From Actinacidiphila guanduensis (GTDB lineage Bacteria; Actinomycetota; Actinomycetes; Streptomycetales; Streptomycetaceae), in assembly GCF_900103985.1 (NCBI RefSeq), contig NZ_FNIE01000013.1, forward strand, positions 183,603 to 247,602: a stretch of DNA of 64,000 nucleotides, in the 5' to 3' direction. The notes beneath the pieces are model-generated. The model had not been told where the DNA came from, ran no database searches, and worked only from the letters and a program-made list of their open reading frames with translations. The translations under genes and the position numbers were made by a program. This document shows, piece after piece, positions 17,162 to 26,493 of this stretch; position 1 is the stretch's first letter; each line of letters begins with the position of its first letter.

Positions 17162-17566
17162 TTACAGCTGGGGTATCTCGATCGCGGGGCAGCGGTCCAT
17201 CACCATGTCCAGACCCGCCGCGCGGGTACGCGCGTACGCCTCCTCGTCGATGACGCCGAGCTGGAACCACACCGCCTTCGCGCCGACCGCCACCGCCTCG
17301 TCCGCCACGTCGCCCGCCAGAGCGGAGTTGACGAAGACGTCCACCACGTCGACCGGGAAGGGTATGTCGGCCAGGGAGGCGTACCCCTGCTCGCCGTGCA
17401 CCGTCTCGGCCTTCGGGTGCACCGGCACCACGCGCTTGCCGAACCGCTGCAGCACCGCCGCCACCCCGTATGCCGCCCGCGAGGTGTTGTTCGACAACCC
17501 GACCACCGCCCAGGTGTCACCCGTGCCGGTCAGGATCTTCCGTACCGTCTCCGCGTCCCCGTACAC
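17162..17566 (-). CDS. CoA-binding domain protein (YccU type)
   Basis: Small Rossmann-fold CoA-binding protein, 134 residues. Seen: TWAVVGLSNNTSRAAYGVA (nucleotide loop), VVPVHPKAETVHGEQGYASL, and VDVVDVFVNSALAGDVADEA, ending KAVWFQLGVIDEEAYA and DRCPAIEI. This is the succinyl-CoA-synthetase-alpha-like fold found alone in many bacteria; function is unknown. GTG 17566 is chosen because GGAGG lies 5 nt upstream and homologous proteins begin at YGDxxTVRKIL; the longer frame to 17635 adds an unlikely basic stretch. Confidence 0.86.
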   Translation of the reverse strand: MYGDAETVRKILTGTGDTWAVVGLSNNTSRAAYGVAAVLQRFGKRVVPVHPKAETVHGEQGYASLADIPFPVDVVDVFVNSALAGDVADEAVAVGAKAVWFQLGVIDEEAYARTRAAGLDMVMDRCPAIEIPQL

Positions 17567-17682
17567 CACTGCCTCCAACCCATCCGCCCCGCGGGCCGCC
17601 CTCCGCGGCGCCTTCCGCTCAGGTCCTCTCCTCACAACGCGTGACCGCCCCTCACGATTCCCGCAGCTACTAGGCTGAACGG

Positions 17683-18315
17683 GTGGAAGATCGGTATCGG
17701 ACGGTGGCGCGGGGCGGGGTGTACGAGAGCGAGGTCAAGCGCTCGCGTTTCCTGTGCACGCTCGCGCCCGCGGACAGCGAGGAGGCCGCGCAGGAGGTCG
17801 TGCGGGCCGTGCGCAAGGAGCACGCTGCCGCCACGCACAACTGCTTCGCCTACGTGATCGGGCCCCAGGGCCGCCTGCACCGGGCGAGCGACGACGGCGA
17901 GCCCGGCGGCACCGCGGGAACCCCCATGCTCCAGGTGCTGCTCGGCCGGGAGGTCCGCGACACCGTCGCGGTCGTCACCCGCTACTACGGCGGCGTCCAG
18001 CTCGGCGCCGGCGGCCTCGCCCGGGCCTACGGCGGCGCAGTCTCGGCCGCGCTCGACGCGATCGGCACCGTGGAGCGCCGTCGCCTCGCGCTGCTCACCG
18101 TGACCGCCGACCACCAGCGGGCGGGCCGGCTGGAGAACGAGATCCGCGCCGCCGGGCACGCCGTCCGCGAGGTCTCCTACGGCGCCGACGTCACCTTCCA
18201 CCTCGGCGTCCCCGAGCCCGAGGTGGCCGCCTTCCGCGGCTGGCTCGCCGACATCACGGCGGGTGGCGCGGCCTGCGCGGTGGAGGGCACCGCGTACGTC
18301 ACGCTGGCACCCTGA
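17683..18315 (+). CDS. YigZ/IMPACT family protein (UPF0029)
   Basis: A 210-residue two-domain protein. Seen: N-terminal SRFLCTLAPADSEEAAQEVV, the IMPACT core THNCFAYVIG and ASDDGEPGGTAGTPML, the TRYYGGVQLGAGGLARAYGG signature, and a C-terminal EF-G-like (DUF1949) domain. The yeast and mammalian relatives bind Gcn1; the bacterial role is unknown. GTG 17683 has a -10-like TAGGCT (17671-17676) 6 nt upstream, predicting a leaderless mRNA. It is divergent from the CoA-binding gene. Confidence 0.9.
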   Translation: MEDRYRTVARGGVYESEVKRSRFLCTLAPADSEEAAQEVVRAVRKEHAAATHNCFAYVIGPQGRLHRASDDGEPGGTAGTPMLQVLLGREVRDTVAVVTRYYGGVQLGAGGLARAYGGAVSAALDAIGTVERRRLALLTVTADHQRAGRLENEIRAAGHAVREVSYGADVTFHLGVPEPEVAAFRGWLADITAGGAACAVEGTAYVTLAP

Positions 18316-18529
18316 CCGGGCCGCCCCTGCGCCCGCGCTCCGAGTCCGGCCGCCACACGCCTTCCCGGCGAACGCCGAACGGCGTTGCCCGGCCGTTCAA
18401 CGCCCCACGCCCGCCCGGGACTTCGCCCGAGTCGCCCCCCGGTCCACGGACCTTTCGGGACCGGGCCACGTACCTCCGTGGGCCCCTGCCCGGCGGCCGG
18501 CCGCCGGCGACCAGGTACGCGCCGCCCCC

Positions 18530-19093
18530 TCAGCCCGCCGCAGGCGCCTGCGCGCTCCGCCGGCGCGCCCGGTACGCGGCCGCCTTGATGCGGTTGCCGC
18601 ACGACTCCATGCCGCACCACTGCCGCCGCATGCCGTGTGAGCGGTCGACGTAGACGCGGGTGCACTCCGGGTTGCCGCACTCCTTGAGCAGCGGAACATC
18701 GGGGCCGGCCAGCAGTTCGACGGCCGCGCGCGCCACCGAGGACAGCGCCTCGGCCTGCGTCGCCCGCGTCCAGCGGCCCGATGCCGTGAGCTGGGGCGCC
18801 GCCGCGGGCCTGCGGGCAGCCGCGTTGACGGTGGCCAGGGCCACCTCCTCGTAGGGCTCGCCCTTGCGCCGGGCGGTGACCAGTCCGTACACCGCCTCGC
18901 GCACCTCCTTGGCCTGCTCGACGTCGGCCGCCGTCGCGAGAGCGACCTCGTCGGCGACGCCGGCCTCGCGGTACCAGGCGTCGAGCCGGTCCGGCGCGGT
19001 GAGCGTCTCGAAGGCCGACGTGCGCCGGGCCCGCAGCGTGGCGCAGAAGTCGAGCGCGGGGCTGCCGCAGACGAAGACGTGGTCGGAGGTCAC
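18530..19093 (-). CDS. CGNR zinc-finger transcription regulator
   Basis: A 187-residue protein with an ABATE-type N-terminal domain (CGSPALDFCATL, ERLDAWYREAGV-like region) that probably senses a small ligand, and a C-terminal CGNR zinc finger: CGNPECTRVYVD, HGMRRQWCGMESCGNR. The finger supplies four Cys ligands and ends in the diagnostic CGNR. These proteins are putative DNA-binding regulators of stress or secondary metabolism. GTG 19093 places the conserved start (SDHVFVCG) at residue 3. Divergent from the pyrophosphatase paralogue. Confidence 0.9.
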   Translation of the reverse strand: MTSDHVFVCGSPALDFCATLRARRTSAFETLTAPDRLDAWYREAGVADEVALATAADVEQAKEVREAVYGLVTARRKGEPYEEVALATVNAAARRPAAAPQLTASGRWTRATQAEALSSVARAAVELLAGPDVPLLKECGNPECTRVYVDRSHGMRRQWCGMESCGNRIKAAAYRARRRSAQAPAAG

Positions 19094-19331
19094 GTCACCA
19101 TCCTGACAGGTGATGCGGGCGGCGCGCCAGGGCGTGTCATACGACGCCGGACGCGGATCCGGCGGCACACTGGGGCCGTGCGCGTGCCCTCGCGCGCGGC
19201 GGACCCCGGGTGGGAGGAACCGTTTCCGCGGACCGTCCGACGCCCCCGAGCACCGCCCCGCCCGTGCCCCGCCGGCCGGCGCCCGTACCGCTTCCGCCAC
19301 CGCGCGGGCCCGGCACCAGAGGAGAGCAGCC

Positions 19332-19823
19332 ATGGCGTTCGACGTGACCGTGGTGATCCCGCGGGGCTCGCGGAACAAGTACGCGATGGACCACCGGCGG
19401 CACCGCATCCGGCTGGACCGCACGCTGTTCACCGCCACCCGCTACCCCGCCGACCACGGCTACGTCGAGGGCACCCGCGGCCGCGGCGGCGAGCCACTGG
19501 GCGCGCTGGTGGTCCTGCGCGACCCGACGTTCCCCGGCTGCGTGGTCGAGTGCCGCGCGATCGGGCTGTACGTGCTGCGCGACGAGAAGGGCACCGAGGA
19601 GCAGGTGCTGTGCGTGCCCGCCCGAGACCCGCGGTACGCCGCGCTCCAGGACATCGGCGACGTACCGGAGTTCCAACGGCGGGAGATCGCCCACTTCTTC
19701 GAGGTCTACAAGGAGCTCGAACCCGGCGGTTCGGTGGAGGGCTCCCACTGGGCGGACCGCGCGGCCGCCTCCGCCGAGATCGAGGCGTCGCGGCAGCGCG
19801 CGGCCCGCGCCGAAGGGCCTTGA
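19332..19823 (+). CDS. Inorganic pyrophosphatase paralogue lacking key metal ligands
   Basis: A 163-residue member of the family I soluble inorganic pyrophosphatases. Seen: IPRGSRNKYAMDH (canonical KYE is KYA here), RYPADHGYVEGT, TFPGCVVECRAIG, and ARDPRYAALQDIGDVP, which retains one Asp pair. The metal-binding signature DGDPLD reads GGEPLG (residues 52-57), so all three Asp are lost. A normal pyrophosphatase needs these for Mg2+, so the protein is probably inactive or reassigned. Start ATG 19332 follows AGGAGAGC. Otherwise the length and fold are family-typical, with an alanine-rich C-terminal helix. Confidence 0.88.
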   Translation: MAFDVTVVIPRGSRNKYAMDHRRHRIRLDRTLFTATRYPADHGYVEGTRGRGGEPLGALVVLRDPTFPGCVVECRAIGLYVLRDEKGTEEQVLCVPARDPRYAALQDIGDVPEFQRREIAHFFEVYKELEPGGSVEGSHWADRAAASAEIEASRQRAARAEGP

Positions 19824-20050
19824 CCGCGTGCGGGCCTGGCCGGTGAGGCGCACCGGCCAGGCGGGCAAGCGGCGATGTCGCGCCTGCTGCCGCAGTCGGT
19901 GGCAACGGCGTACGCGGGGACGACCGTCCGGGTGCCCACAGGGCGCGTTGGCCGAGCCGAACGGACGAGCGCGGCATCCAGCCGGCCGCCGCCGCGAGCC
20001 CGCGTGTGCCGGTTGTACGCCGTCACGCGATGAACACCTCTCCGTCCGCT
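19824..20050. other. Non-coding stretch before the tandem repeats
   Basis: No gene with proper codon bias is visible. Near the pyrophosphatase stop is GGCCGGTGAGGCGCACCGGCC, an inverted repeat (GGCCGGTG/CACCGGCC) that may act as its terminator. Confidence 0.4.
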
Positions 20051-20400
20051 CGAACGCGGCCCCGGGCATACGGGCGGGCTGGCGCAGCGGCCATCGTCGG
20101 CTTCGTACGCGTGCACGCCCGTGTGCCGGAGCTGCCCGCCGGGCGTGTGGCGGTCGCGGGTCCGCCGCCCGAAAGCGGCCTCGGGAGTACGCGTGGGCGA
20201 GCGTTGGCTTCGTACGCGTGAGGCCGGCATACGTGCAACTGCCCGCCGGGCCCGTTGCGGTCGCGGGCCCTCCTCCCGAACGCGGCCCCGGGCGTACGCG
20301 CGGGTCGGCGCGGCGGCACGCGGCCGGCTCCTTGCACGTGCAGGCCCGCACGCGTGCGGCTGTCCGCGCGGCCCGTGGCGGTCGCGGACCCGGCGCCCGG
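20051..20400. repeat. Three imperfect tandem repeats (~107-124 bp) upstream of sbcD
   Basis: Units start at 20051, 20170 and 20277. Each begins CGAA(C/A)GCGGCC(C/T)CGGG, runs through a TACGCG-rich middle, and ends with GCGGTCGCGG followed by a CCC-rich segment. The copies differ by indels not divisible by three and no frame is conserved, so the array is not coding. It lies 200 bp before sbcD; TAGAAT (about 20475) just before sbcD could be its -10. Confidence 0.75.
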
Positions 20401-20607
20401 GCCGTTGGCGGACCTGCGCCGGTACGGGCCGGGACGCGCCCGGGCACGTCCCGCTCCCGAGCCTCGATCACGCGCCCTCTAGAATCCTCAGCGCCGCACA
20501 CGGCCGCCACGGGGGCGGCGGGCGGCGGGGTTGGGACCGGTCCCGGCGGACCGGAGACGCGGACGGGCCGCGTCGAAGGGACGCGCGCCGCGGGCGGGAG
20601 TGATCGG

Positions 20608-21768
20608 GTGAGGTTTCTGCACACGTCGGACTGGCACCTGGGCCGGTCCTTCCACCGGGTGAGCATGCTGGACGCCCAACGGGCGTTCGTGGACCACCTC
20701 GTGCAGACCGTGCGGGACCGCGACGTGGACGCCGTCCTCGTCGCCGGGGACGTTTACGACCGGGCCGTGCCACCGCTGACCGCCGTGGAGGTCTTCGACG
20801 ACGCGCTGCACCGCCTCGCCGACCTCGGCGTGCCCGCCGTGATGATCTCCGGCAACCACGACTCGGCCCGGCGACTGGGCGTGGGCGCCCGGCTGATGGG
20901 CCGCGCGGGCATCCACCTGCGTACCGACCCCGCCCGCTGCGACCGGCCCGTGCTGCTCGCCGACGAGTACGGCGACATCGCCGTCTACGGCCTGCCCTAC
21001 CTCGAACCCGCCCTGGTCCGCGAGGAGTTCGCCGCCCCGCGGGCCGACCACACCGCCGTGCTCGGCGCTGCCATGCAGCGCGTGCGGGCCGACCTCGCCA
21101 CACGTCCCGCGGGGACCCGGGCGGTCGTCCTCGCGCACGCCTTCGTCACCGGCGCCGCCGCGTGCGACAGCGAGCGCGACATCACCGCGGGCGGGGTGGA
21201 GGCCGTGCCGGCCGAGATCTTCGACGGCGTGGACTACGCGGCCCTCGGCCACCTGCACGGCTGCCAGACGATCAGCGAGCGGGTCCGCTACTCCGGCTCG
21301 CCGCTGGCCTACTCCTTCTCCGAGGAGCACCACCGCAAGAGCATGTGGCTGGTCGACCTCCGCGACGGCGGGGAGGTGGCCGCCGAACGCGTCGACACGC
21401 CGGTGCCGCGCCGACTCGCCCGGCTGCGCGGCCACTTGGCCGACCTGCTGGCCGACCCCGCGCTGGAGCGGCACACCGACGCCTGGATCGAGGCGACGCT
21501 GACCGACGCGGTGCGCCCGCACGAGCCGATGGCCGCGCTCGTCAAGCGCTTCCCGCACGTCCTCGCTCTGGCCTTCGTCCCCGAGCGCGGTGGCGAGGAG
21601 CAGCACGCCTCCTACGCCGAGCGGTTGCGCGGGCGCAGCGACCTGCAGATCGCCGAGGACTTCGTCGCCCACGTGCGCGGCAGCGCCCCGGACCCCGCCG
21701 AACGCGAGGTCCTGCGGGAGGCGTTCGACGCCGTACGGGCCGACGCCGCCGGGACGGAACGCGACTGA
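20608..21768 (+). CDS. sbcD: DNA repair exonuclease SbcCD subunit D
   Basis: Mre11-type nuclease subunit, 386 residues. Seen: phosphoesterase motifs DWHLGR (8-13), GDVYDR (about 50), GNHDS (about 85), VLAHAFV and GHLHGCQ (about 214), which coordinate two Mn2+ ions, and a C-terminal capping domain. With SbcC it cleaves DNA hairpins and protein-blocked ends. The GTG at 20608 starts the conserved RFLHTSDWHLG; the frame upstream is only repeat sequence. The stop overlaps the sbcC ATG by one base (TGATG). Confidence 0.95.
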   Translation: MRFLHTSDWHLGRSFHRVSMLDAQRAFVDHLVQTVRDRDVDAVLVAGDVYDRAVPPLTAVEVFDDALHRLADLGVPAVMISGNHDSARRLGVGARLMGRAGIHLRTDPARCDRPVLLADEYGDIAVYGLPYLEPALVREEFAAPRADHTAVLGAAMQRVRADLATRPAGTRAVVLAHAFVTGAAACDSERDITAGGVEAVPAEIFDGVDYAALGHLHGCQTISERVRYSGSPLAYSFSEEHHRKSMWLVDLRDGGEVAAERVDTPVPRRLARLRGHLADLLADPALERHTDAWIEATLTDAVRPHEPMAALVKRFPHVLALAFVPERGGEEQHASYAERLRGRSDLQIAEDFVAHVRGSAPDPAEREVLREAFDAVRADAAGTERD

Positions 21769-24700
21769 TGCGCCTGCACCGCCTCGATATCACTGCCTTC
21801 GGCCCTTTCGCCGGCACCCAGCGCGTCGACTTCGACGAGCTCTCGGCGGCAGGACTGTTTCTGCTGCACGGCCCCACCGGCGCCGGCAAGACCTCCGTCC
21901 TGGACGCGGTCTGCTACGCCCTGTACGGCCAGGTGCCCGGCGCCCGGCCCGCCACCCGGCTGCGCAGCGACCACGCCGCCTCCGGCACGCCCACCGAGGT
22001 CGTCCTCGAACTCACCGTGGGCGGGCGGCGATTGGAGATCACCCGGCGTCCCGAGCAGCTGCGGGCAAAGAGGCGCGGCACCGGCACGACGACCGACAAG
22101 GCGGTCACGCTGCTGCGCGAGCACACCGGCGGCCGCTGGCAGGGGCTGTCGAAGTCGCACCAGGAGATCGGCGAGGAGATCCGGCAGCTGCTCGGGATGA
22201 GCTGCGAGCAGTTCTGCCAGGTGGTGCTGCTGCCGCAGGGCGAGTTCGCGACCTTCCTGCGGGCGAGCGCGGTGGAGCGGGCCGCGCTGCTGGGGCGGTT
22301 GTTCGACACCCGGCGCTTCCGGGCCGTCGAGCATTGGCTGCGCGATCGCCGGCAGGAGGCGCAGCGCGCGCTCGACGCCGGGGACGAGGAGCTGCGCCAA
22401 CTGGCCGCCCGCATGCGGCAGGCAGCGGGCGAGACGGGGGACGCTTCAGGCCGGACAGGGGCCGGCGGGGCCGAAGACGACCTCGCCGAGGCCCTGTTGA
22501 CGGAGGCGGCACTGCTGCGGGTGGACGCCCGCGAGCGCGACACCATCGCCCGGGCCGCCCTCGCCGCCGCCGAGAAGGACCACCGCGCCGCGAGCCGCGC
22601 CGCCGAGGCCGCCCGCGACCTGGACGCGCTGCAAAGGCGCCACCGCGAGGCCGAACGCCGCGCAGCCGCCCTGGCTCTCGAAGAGCCCGCGCGCACCGCC
22701 GCCCGGGCCCGCCTCGACAGCGCCCACCGCGCCCTGACCGTGGAGCCCGCCCTCAGCCTGCGCGACAAGGCGGCAGCCCAGCACGCGGACTCCCTGGCGG
22801 CGCGGTCCGCCGCGACCCGCGCACTGGACTCCGCGGGCGAACTCCCGCCACCCGCCGCGACGGTGCCGCAGGCCCGAGCGGAAACGCAGCAACCCGCAGC
22901 GATGGACGCCGGCGGCCCGCAGGTGCCGCTCCAGGCCGCCGAACGGGCGGCGAAGGAGCGGGCGTCGACCGCGCGGGCGGGCATCTCCGCGCAGGACGCC
23001 GACGGATGGGGCCCAGCGACCGAACGCCCCTCGCGGGCAGGCACGTTGGGGGACCGGGCCGCGGAAGCCCCTGCCGGGGATACGGGCGAGGGCGCCGACG
23101 AACCGGACCATGTCGCCGGACGTCCCACGGACGCGGGGACGTTGCCCGATCAGCCCAGGAGTTTCGCTGCGGGGGATACGGGCGAGGGTGTCGATGCCCG
23201 CGGTGAGGACGCGGGCCAGGCCAGCGAGGGGTCGGCCGACTGGACGGGTCGGACCCCGCGGTCGGTCGAGGACGCCGATGCGTCGGGTGGTGCTGCGGCA
23301 GCGGACGCACAGGCGGCGGCCGACCGGCCGGGAAGCGGCAGCGGCAGCACCGGCGTGTCCGGTTCCTCGTCCGACGCGTCCGCCACCGACGAAGCCTCCG
23401 CCCTGGCCGGCCGTCTCGCGCGGCGGGTGGCCGAGGTGCGGGAGGAGCTGGGCGGGCTCGCCGCCGCGGAGGAGGCCGAGGCGCGGCTGGCCGAGGTGGG
23501 CCGCCGGCGGCGCGAAGTGGAGCGGGACGCGCACGACGACGAGGGCGCCGTACGCGAGGCACAGGCGTGGCTGGAGCGCTGGCCGCGGGAACGGGCCCGG
23601 CTCCAGGAGCGGCTGGACGCCGGTGCGGAGGCCGCCGCCCGGGCCGCCGCACTCGGTGCCGAGGCCGAGGTCGCGCGTGCCCGCAGCGTCGCGGCGGCCG
23701 AACGGGACGACCTGGCCGAGCGGTTGGCGCGGGCCGAGGAGGCCGCGCGCGCGGCGAAGGACCGGGCCCAGGACGCCCGCCAGGCATGGCTCGACGCCAG
23801 GGAGGCCCGGATCTCGGGCATCGCCGCCGAGTTGGCCGCCGAACTCGTCGACGGCTCGCCGTGCCGGGTCTGCGGCGCCGAGGAGCACCCGGCGCCCGCC
23901 CATCCCGCGGGACAGCACGTGACGCGTGCGGACGAGGAGATGGCCCTGGCCGTCTACCAGCGGGCGCAGGCGGTCCATGACGAGGCCTGCGAGGAGGCGT
24001 CCCGCCTCGCCGCGGCCCACGAGGGCGCTCTCGCCCGCGCGGGCGAGGCCCCCCGGCGCGAACTGGCCGAAGCTGCCCGGGAGTCCGCCGCCCGGCACGC
24101 CGAGGCCGAGCGCGCCGCCGCGGACGTGCCAGAGGCCCGCCGGGCGCTGGCCCGGGCGGAGGAGGAGCGCGACCGCCGCAGCGCGCAGCGCGAGCAGGCG
24201 CGCAGCCGCGCCGCTGCCCGTACCTCGCGGCGGGAGGAACTGGACTCCCAGTACGCGCAGTTGACCGAAGAAGTGGCCAGGGCCCGGGCCGGGCACCCGA
24301 GCGCGCAGGCCCGCCGCGGCCGGCTCGCCGCGCGGATCGCCCTGCTGGAGCGGGCCGTCGAGGCGGTCCGCGAGCAGGCCGACAACGCGGTGCGGCTCGC
24401 CGAGGCCGAGGCGGCGCTGAGCGCGGCCGCGGCATCCGCCGGGTTCGCCGGGCCAGAGGAGGCAGAGGCCGCGCTGCTGCCCTCGGGCGAACTGCGCGGG
24501 CTGGAGCAGCAGGTGGCCGCCTGGGCGAAGGAGGAGGTCGCGGTGGCGGCCGAACTCGGCGCCGAGGAGCCCGCGGCGGCGGCCGCCCTGCCGCCGGCCG
24601 ACCTCGCGGCGGCGCAACAGGCGCAGACCGCGACCGAACGGCGGCTGCGCGACGCCTCGGCCGCCGCTTCCGCGGCCGCCGCCCGCTGCCGCGAGTTGGA

Positions 24701-25322
24701 CCGCCTGGGCGCCAAGGCGACCGCGCGGGTACGCCGACTCGCCCCCGCCCGGGACGAGCTGCGGCGCCTCAAGCGCCTGTCGGACCTCGCCTCGGGGACC
24801 TCGGCGGAGAACGCGTACCGCATGGAGCTGGAGACCTACGTCCTGGCCGCGCGGCTGGAGCAGGTCGCCGCCGCGGCGGCCGTACGGCTGGAGCGGATGT
24901 CCGCCGGGCGCTACACACTGGTGCACACCGACGCCCGCACCGGCGGGCGCGGCAAGTCCGGCCTCGGCCTGATGGTCGTGGACGCCTGGACCGGCACCGA
25001 GCGGGACACCGCGACACTGTCGGGCGGCGAGACCTTCTTCGCCTCCCTCGCCCTCGCGCTGGGCCTGGCCGACGTGGTCACCGACGAGGCCGGCGGCACC
25101 CGCCTGGACACCCTCTTCGTCGACGAGGGCTTCGGCAGCCTGGACGAGCAGACCCTGGACGAGGTGCTCGACGTCCTCGACGGGCTGCGCGAGCGGGACC
25201 GGGCGGTCGGCATCGTCAGCCATGTGGCCGACCTGCGACACCGCATCCCCGCCCAACTGCGCCTGGTCAAGGGCCGCGACGGCTCCACCGTGCGGATGCG
25301 CGGGACCGCCGGGACCAGTTGA
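21768..25322 (+). CDS. sbcC: DNA repair exonuclease SbcCD subunit C with a disordered insert
   Basis: Rad50-type ATPase, 1184 residues. Seen: Walker A GPTGAGKTS (35-43), Q-loop LLPQGEFATFLRA, long Ala/Glu/Arg coiled coils, zinc hook CRVC (about 698-701), signature LSGGETFFASL (about 1084) and Walker B DTLFVDEGFGSLDE. It forms the ATP-driven clamp partner of SbcD. Odd feature: residues about 360-540 are a Gly/Ser/Asp/Pro-rich, non-helical segment with repeated AGDTGEG units, inside the first coiled-coil arm, which has no equal in the second arm. Confidence 0.95.
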   Translation: MRLHRLDITAFGPFAGTQRVDFDELSAAGLFLLHGPTGAGKTSVLDAVCYALYGQVPGARPATRLRSDHAASGTPTEVVLELTVGGRRLEITRRPEQLRAKRRGTGTTTDKAVTLLREHTGGRWQGLSKSHQEIGEEIRQLLGMSCEQFCQVVLLPQGEFATFLRASAVERAALLGRLFDTRRFRAVEHWLRDRRQEAQRALDAGDEELRQLAARMRQAAGETGDASGRTGAGGAEDDLAEALLTEAALLRVDARERDTIARAALAAAEKDHRAASRAAEAARDLDALQRRHREAERRAAALALEEPARTAARARLDSAHRALTVEPALSLRDKAAAQHADSLAARSAATRALDSAGELPPPAATVPQARAETQQPAAMDAGGPQVPLQAAERAAKERASTARAGISAQDADGWGPATERPSRAGTLGDRAAEAPAGDTGEGADEPDHVAGRPTDAGTLPDQPRSFAAGDTGEGVDARGEDAGQASEGSADWTGRTPRSVEDADASGGAAAADAQAAADRPGSGSGSTGVSGSSSDASATDEASALAGRLARRVAEVREELGGLAAAEEAEARLAEVGRRRREVERDAHDDEGAVREAQAWLERWPRERARLQERLDAGAEAAARAAALGAEAEVARARSVAAAERDDLAERLARAEEAARAAKDRAQDARQAWLDAREARISGIAAELAAELVDGSPCRVCGAEEHPAPAHPAGQHVTRADEEMALAVYQRAQAVHDEACEEASRLAAAHEGALARAGEAPRRELAEAARESAARHAEAERAAADVPEARRALARAEEERDRRSAQREQARSRAAARTSRREELDSQYAQLTEEVARARAGHPSAQARRGRLAARIALLERAVEAVREQADNAVRLAEAEAALSAAAASAGFAGPEEAEAALLPSGELRGLEQQVAAWAKEEVAVAAELGAEEPAAAAALPPADLAAAQQAQTATERRLRDASAAASAAAARCRELDRLGAKATARVRRLAPARDELRRLKRLSDLASGTSAENAYRMELETYVLAARLEQVAAAAAVRLERMSAGRYTLVHTDARTGGRGKSGLGLMVVDAWTGTERDTATLSGGETFFASLALALGLADVVTDEAGGTRLDTLFVDEGFGSLDEQTLDEVLDVLDGLRERDRAVGIVSHVADLRHRIPAQLRLVKGRDGSTVRMRGTAGTS

Positions 25323-25358
25323 GCCGCGGCCGCCCCGGCGCCTGTTGCCCGGCCACCG

Positions 25359-25805
25359 TCACAGCACCAGTGGCCTGCGCTCCAGCGGCGAGGAGTACAC
25401 CACGCTCGTGGTGACCGGGCCCAGGCCCGAGATGCGGCCGGTCACCTCCTCCAGGTGGCGCATCGAGCGCGCGGCCACCTTCAGCACGAAGCAGTCGTCG
25501 CCGGTGACGTGGTGGGCCTCCAGCACCTCGGGGGTGGTGGCGAGCAGCTCGTGGAAGGGCCGGTAGTTGCCGGTCGGGTAGCGCAGCCGTACCAGCGCGA
25601 GCACCGGGAGCCCGATCCGCTCGTGGTCGATCACGGCCGCGTACCCCGTGATCACCCCGGCCTCCTCCAGACGGCGCACCCGCTCGGTCACCGCGCTCGG
25701 CGACATGGAGACGGTCCGGGCCAACTCGGCATAGCTGGCCCGCCCGTTGCGCTGCAGGGCCTCCAGCAGCCGCCAGTCGACGGGGTCCAGGGATATCGCG
25801 GTCAT
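25359..25805 (-). CDS. Lrp/AsnC family transcription regulator
   Basis: A 148-residue feast/famine regulator. Seen: N-terminal winged-helix (LDPVDWRLLEALQRNGR, then MSPSAVTERVRRLEEAGVI) and a C-terminal RAM ligand domain ending with VTTSVVYSSPLE. Such proteins form octamers and usually sense amino acids. Divergent from the rhodanese gene across 94 bp, an arrangement often seen in streptomycetes, so it probably controls that gene and itself. TACAGT (25811-25816) lies 5 nt before the ATG, suggesting a leaderless mRNA. Confidence 0.92.
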   Translation of the reverse strand: MTAISLDPVDWRLLEALQRNGRASYAELARTVSMSPSAVTERVRRLEEAGVITGYAAVIDHERIGLPVLALVRLRYPTGNYRPFHELLATTPEVLEAHHVTGDDCFVLKVAARSMRHLEEVTGRISGLGPVTTSVVYSSPLERRPLVL

Positions 25806-25899
25806 GCCCCACTGTATTCCGGGGAATGCCCTGCCGCAGCCCTCCGCCGCCGGGGATCTTCCCTTCAGCGCGGCATGGGCCGACCGTAGATTTCCGGGC

Positions 25900-26493
25900 A
25901 TGACCGCACCAGCCGCACACCCCGCCTCCGCCGCCGCGCCTCTCGCCACCTCCGCGGGCGCTTCCGCAGCCTCATCCGCCGGCCCCTCCTCCGGCACCTC
26001 CGCACCCACCGCGGGCGCCGCCGCTCCGGCCGCCACCGCCGTCCTGGCCGTCCCCGCCGCCGAACCCGCGCAGGCAGCCGCCTACTTCGCGGCTTCCCTC
26101 GCCTTCCACACGGACGTCTCGGACGTCGCCGCCGCCCTCGCCGCCGGCGGCGACCCCGGGTTCACGGTGGTGGACTCCCGCAGCGCCGCCGCGTACGAGC
26201 AGGGCCACATCCCCGGCGCACTCCACCTGCCGACAGCGGACATCCCCCGGCTCGCCCCCCAACTCCTCGACCCCGTCCGCCCGCTGGTCGTGTACTGCTG
26301 GGGTCCCGGCTGCAACGGCGCCGCCCGCGCCGCCCTGGCGCTGGCCGGGCTCGGCCACCGGGTGAAGGAGATGCTCGGCGGCATGGAGTACTGGATCCGC
26401 GAGGGCTTCGGCTACGACACCGCGGACGGCCCGGCCCGCCGCGACCCGGACCCGCTCACCGCCCCCGTCGAAGCGCCCGACTGCGGCTGCTGA
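25900..26493 (+). CDS. Rhodanese-like domain protein
   Basis: A 197-residue protein with an Ala/Pro/Ser-rich N-terminal stretch of about 60 residues and a single rhodanese domain. Seen: VVDSRSAAAYEQGHIPGALHLP and VVYCWGPGCNGAARAALAL, where the Cys of CNGAAR is the sulfur carrier in the active loop. The enzyme would transfer sulfane sulfur. TAGATT (25887-25892) ends 7 nt before the ATG with no ribosome site. The Lrp/AsnC gene opposite probably regulates it. Confidence 0.88.
   Translation: MTAPAAHPASAAAPLATSAGASAASSAGPSSGTSAPTAGAAAPAATAVLAVPAAEPAQAAAYFAASLAFHTDVSDVAAALAAGGDPGFTVVDSRSAAAYEQGHIPGALHLPTADIPRLAPQLLDPVRPLVVYCWGPGCNGAARAALALAGLGHRVKEMLGGMEYWIREGFGYDTADGPARRDPDPLTAPVEAPDCGC

Noticed and set aside
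20023..20603. Possible repeat-containing peptide in the sbcD upstream array
   Set aside because: The units differ by lengths that are not multiples of three, so no frame is conserved between copies.
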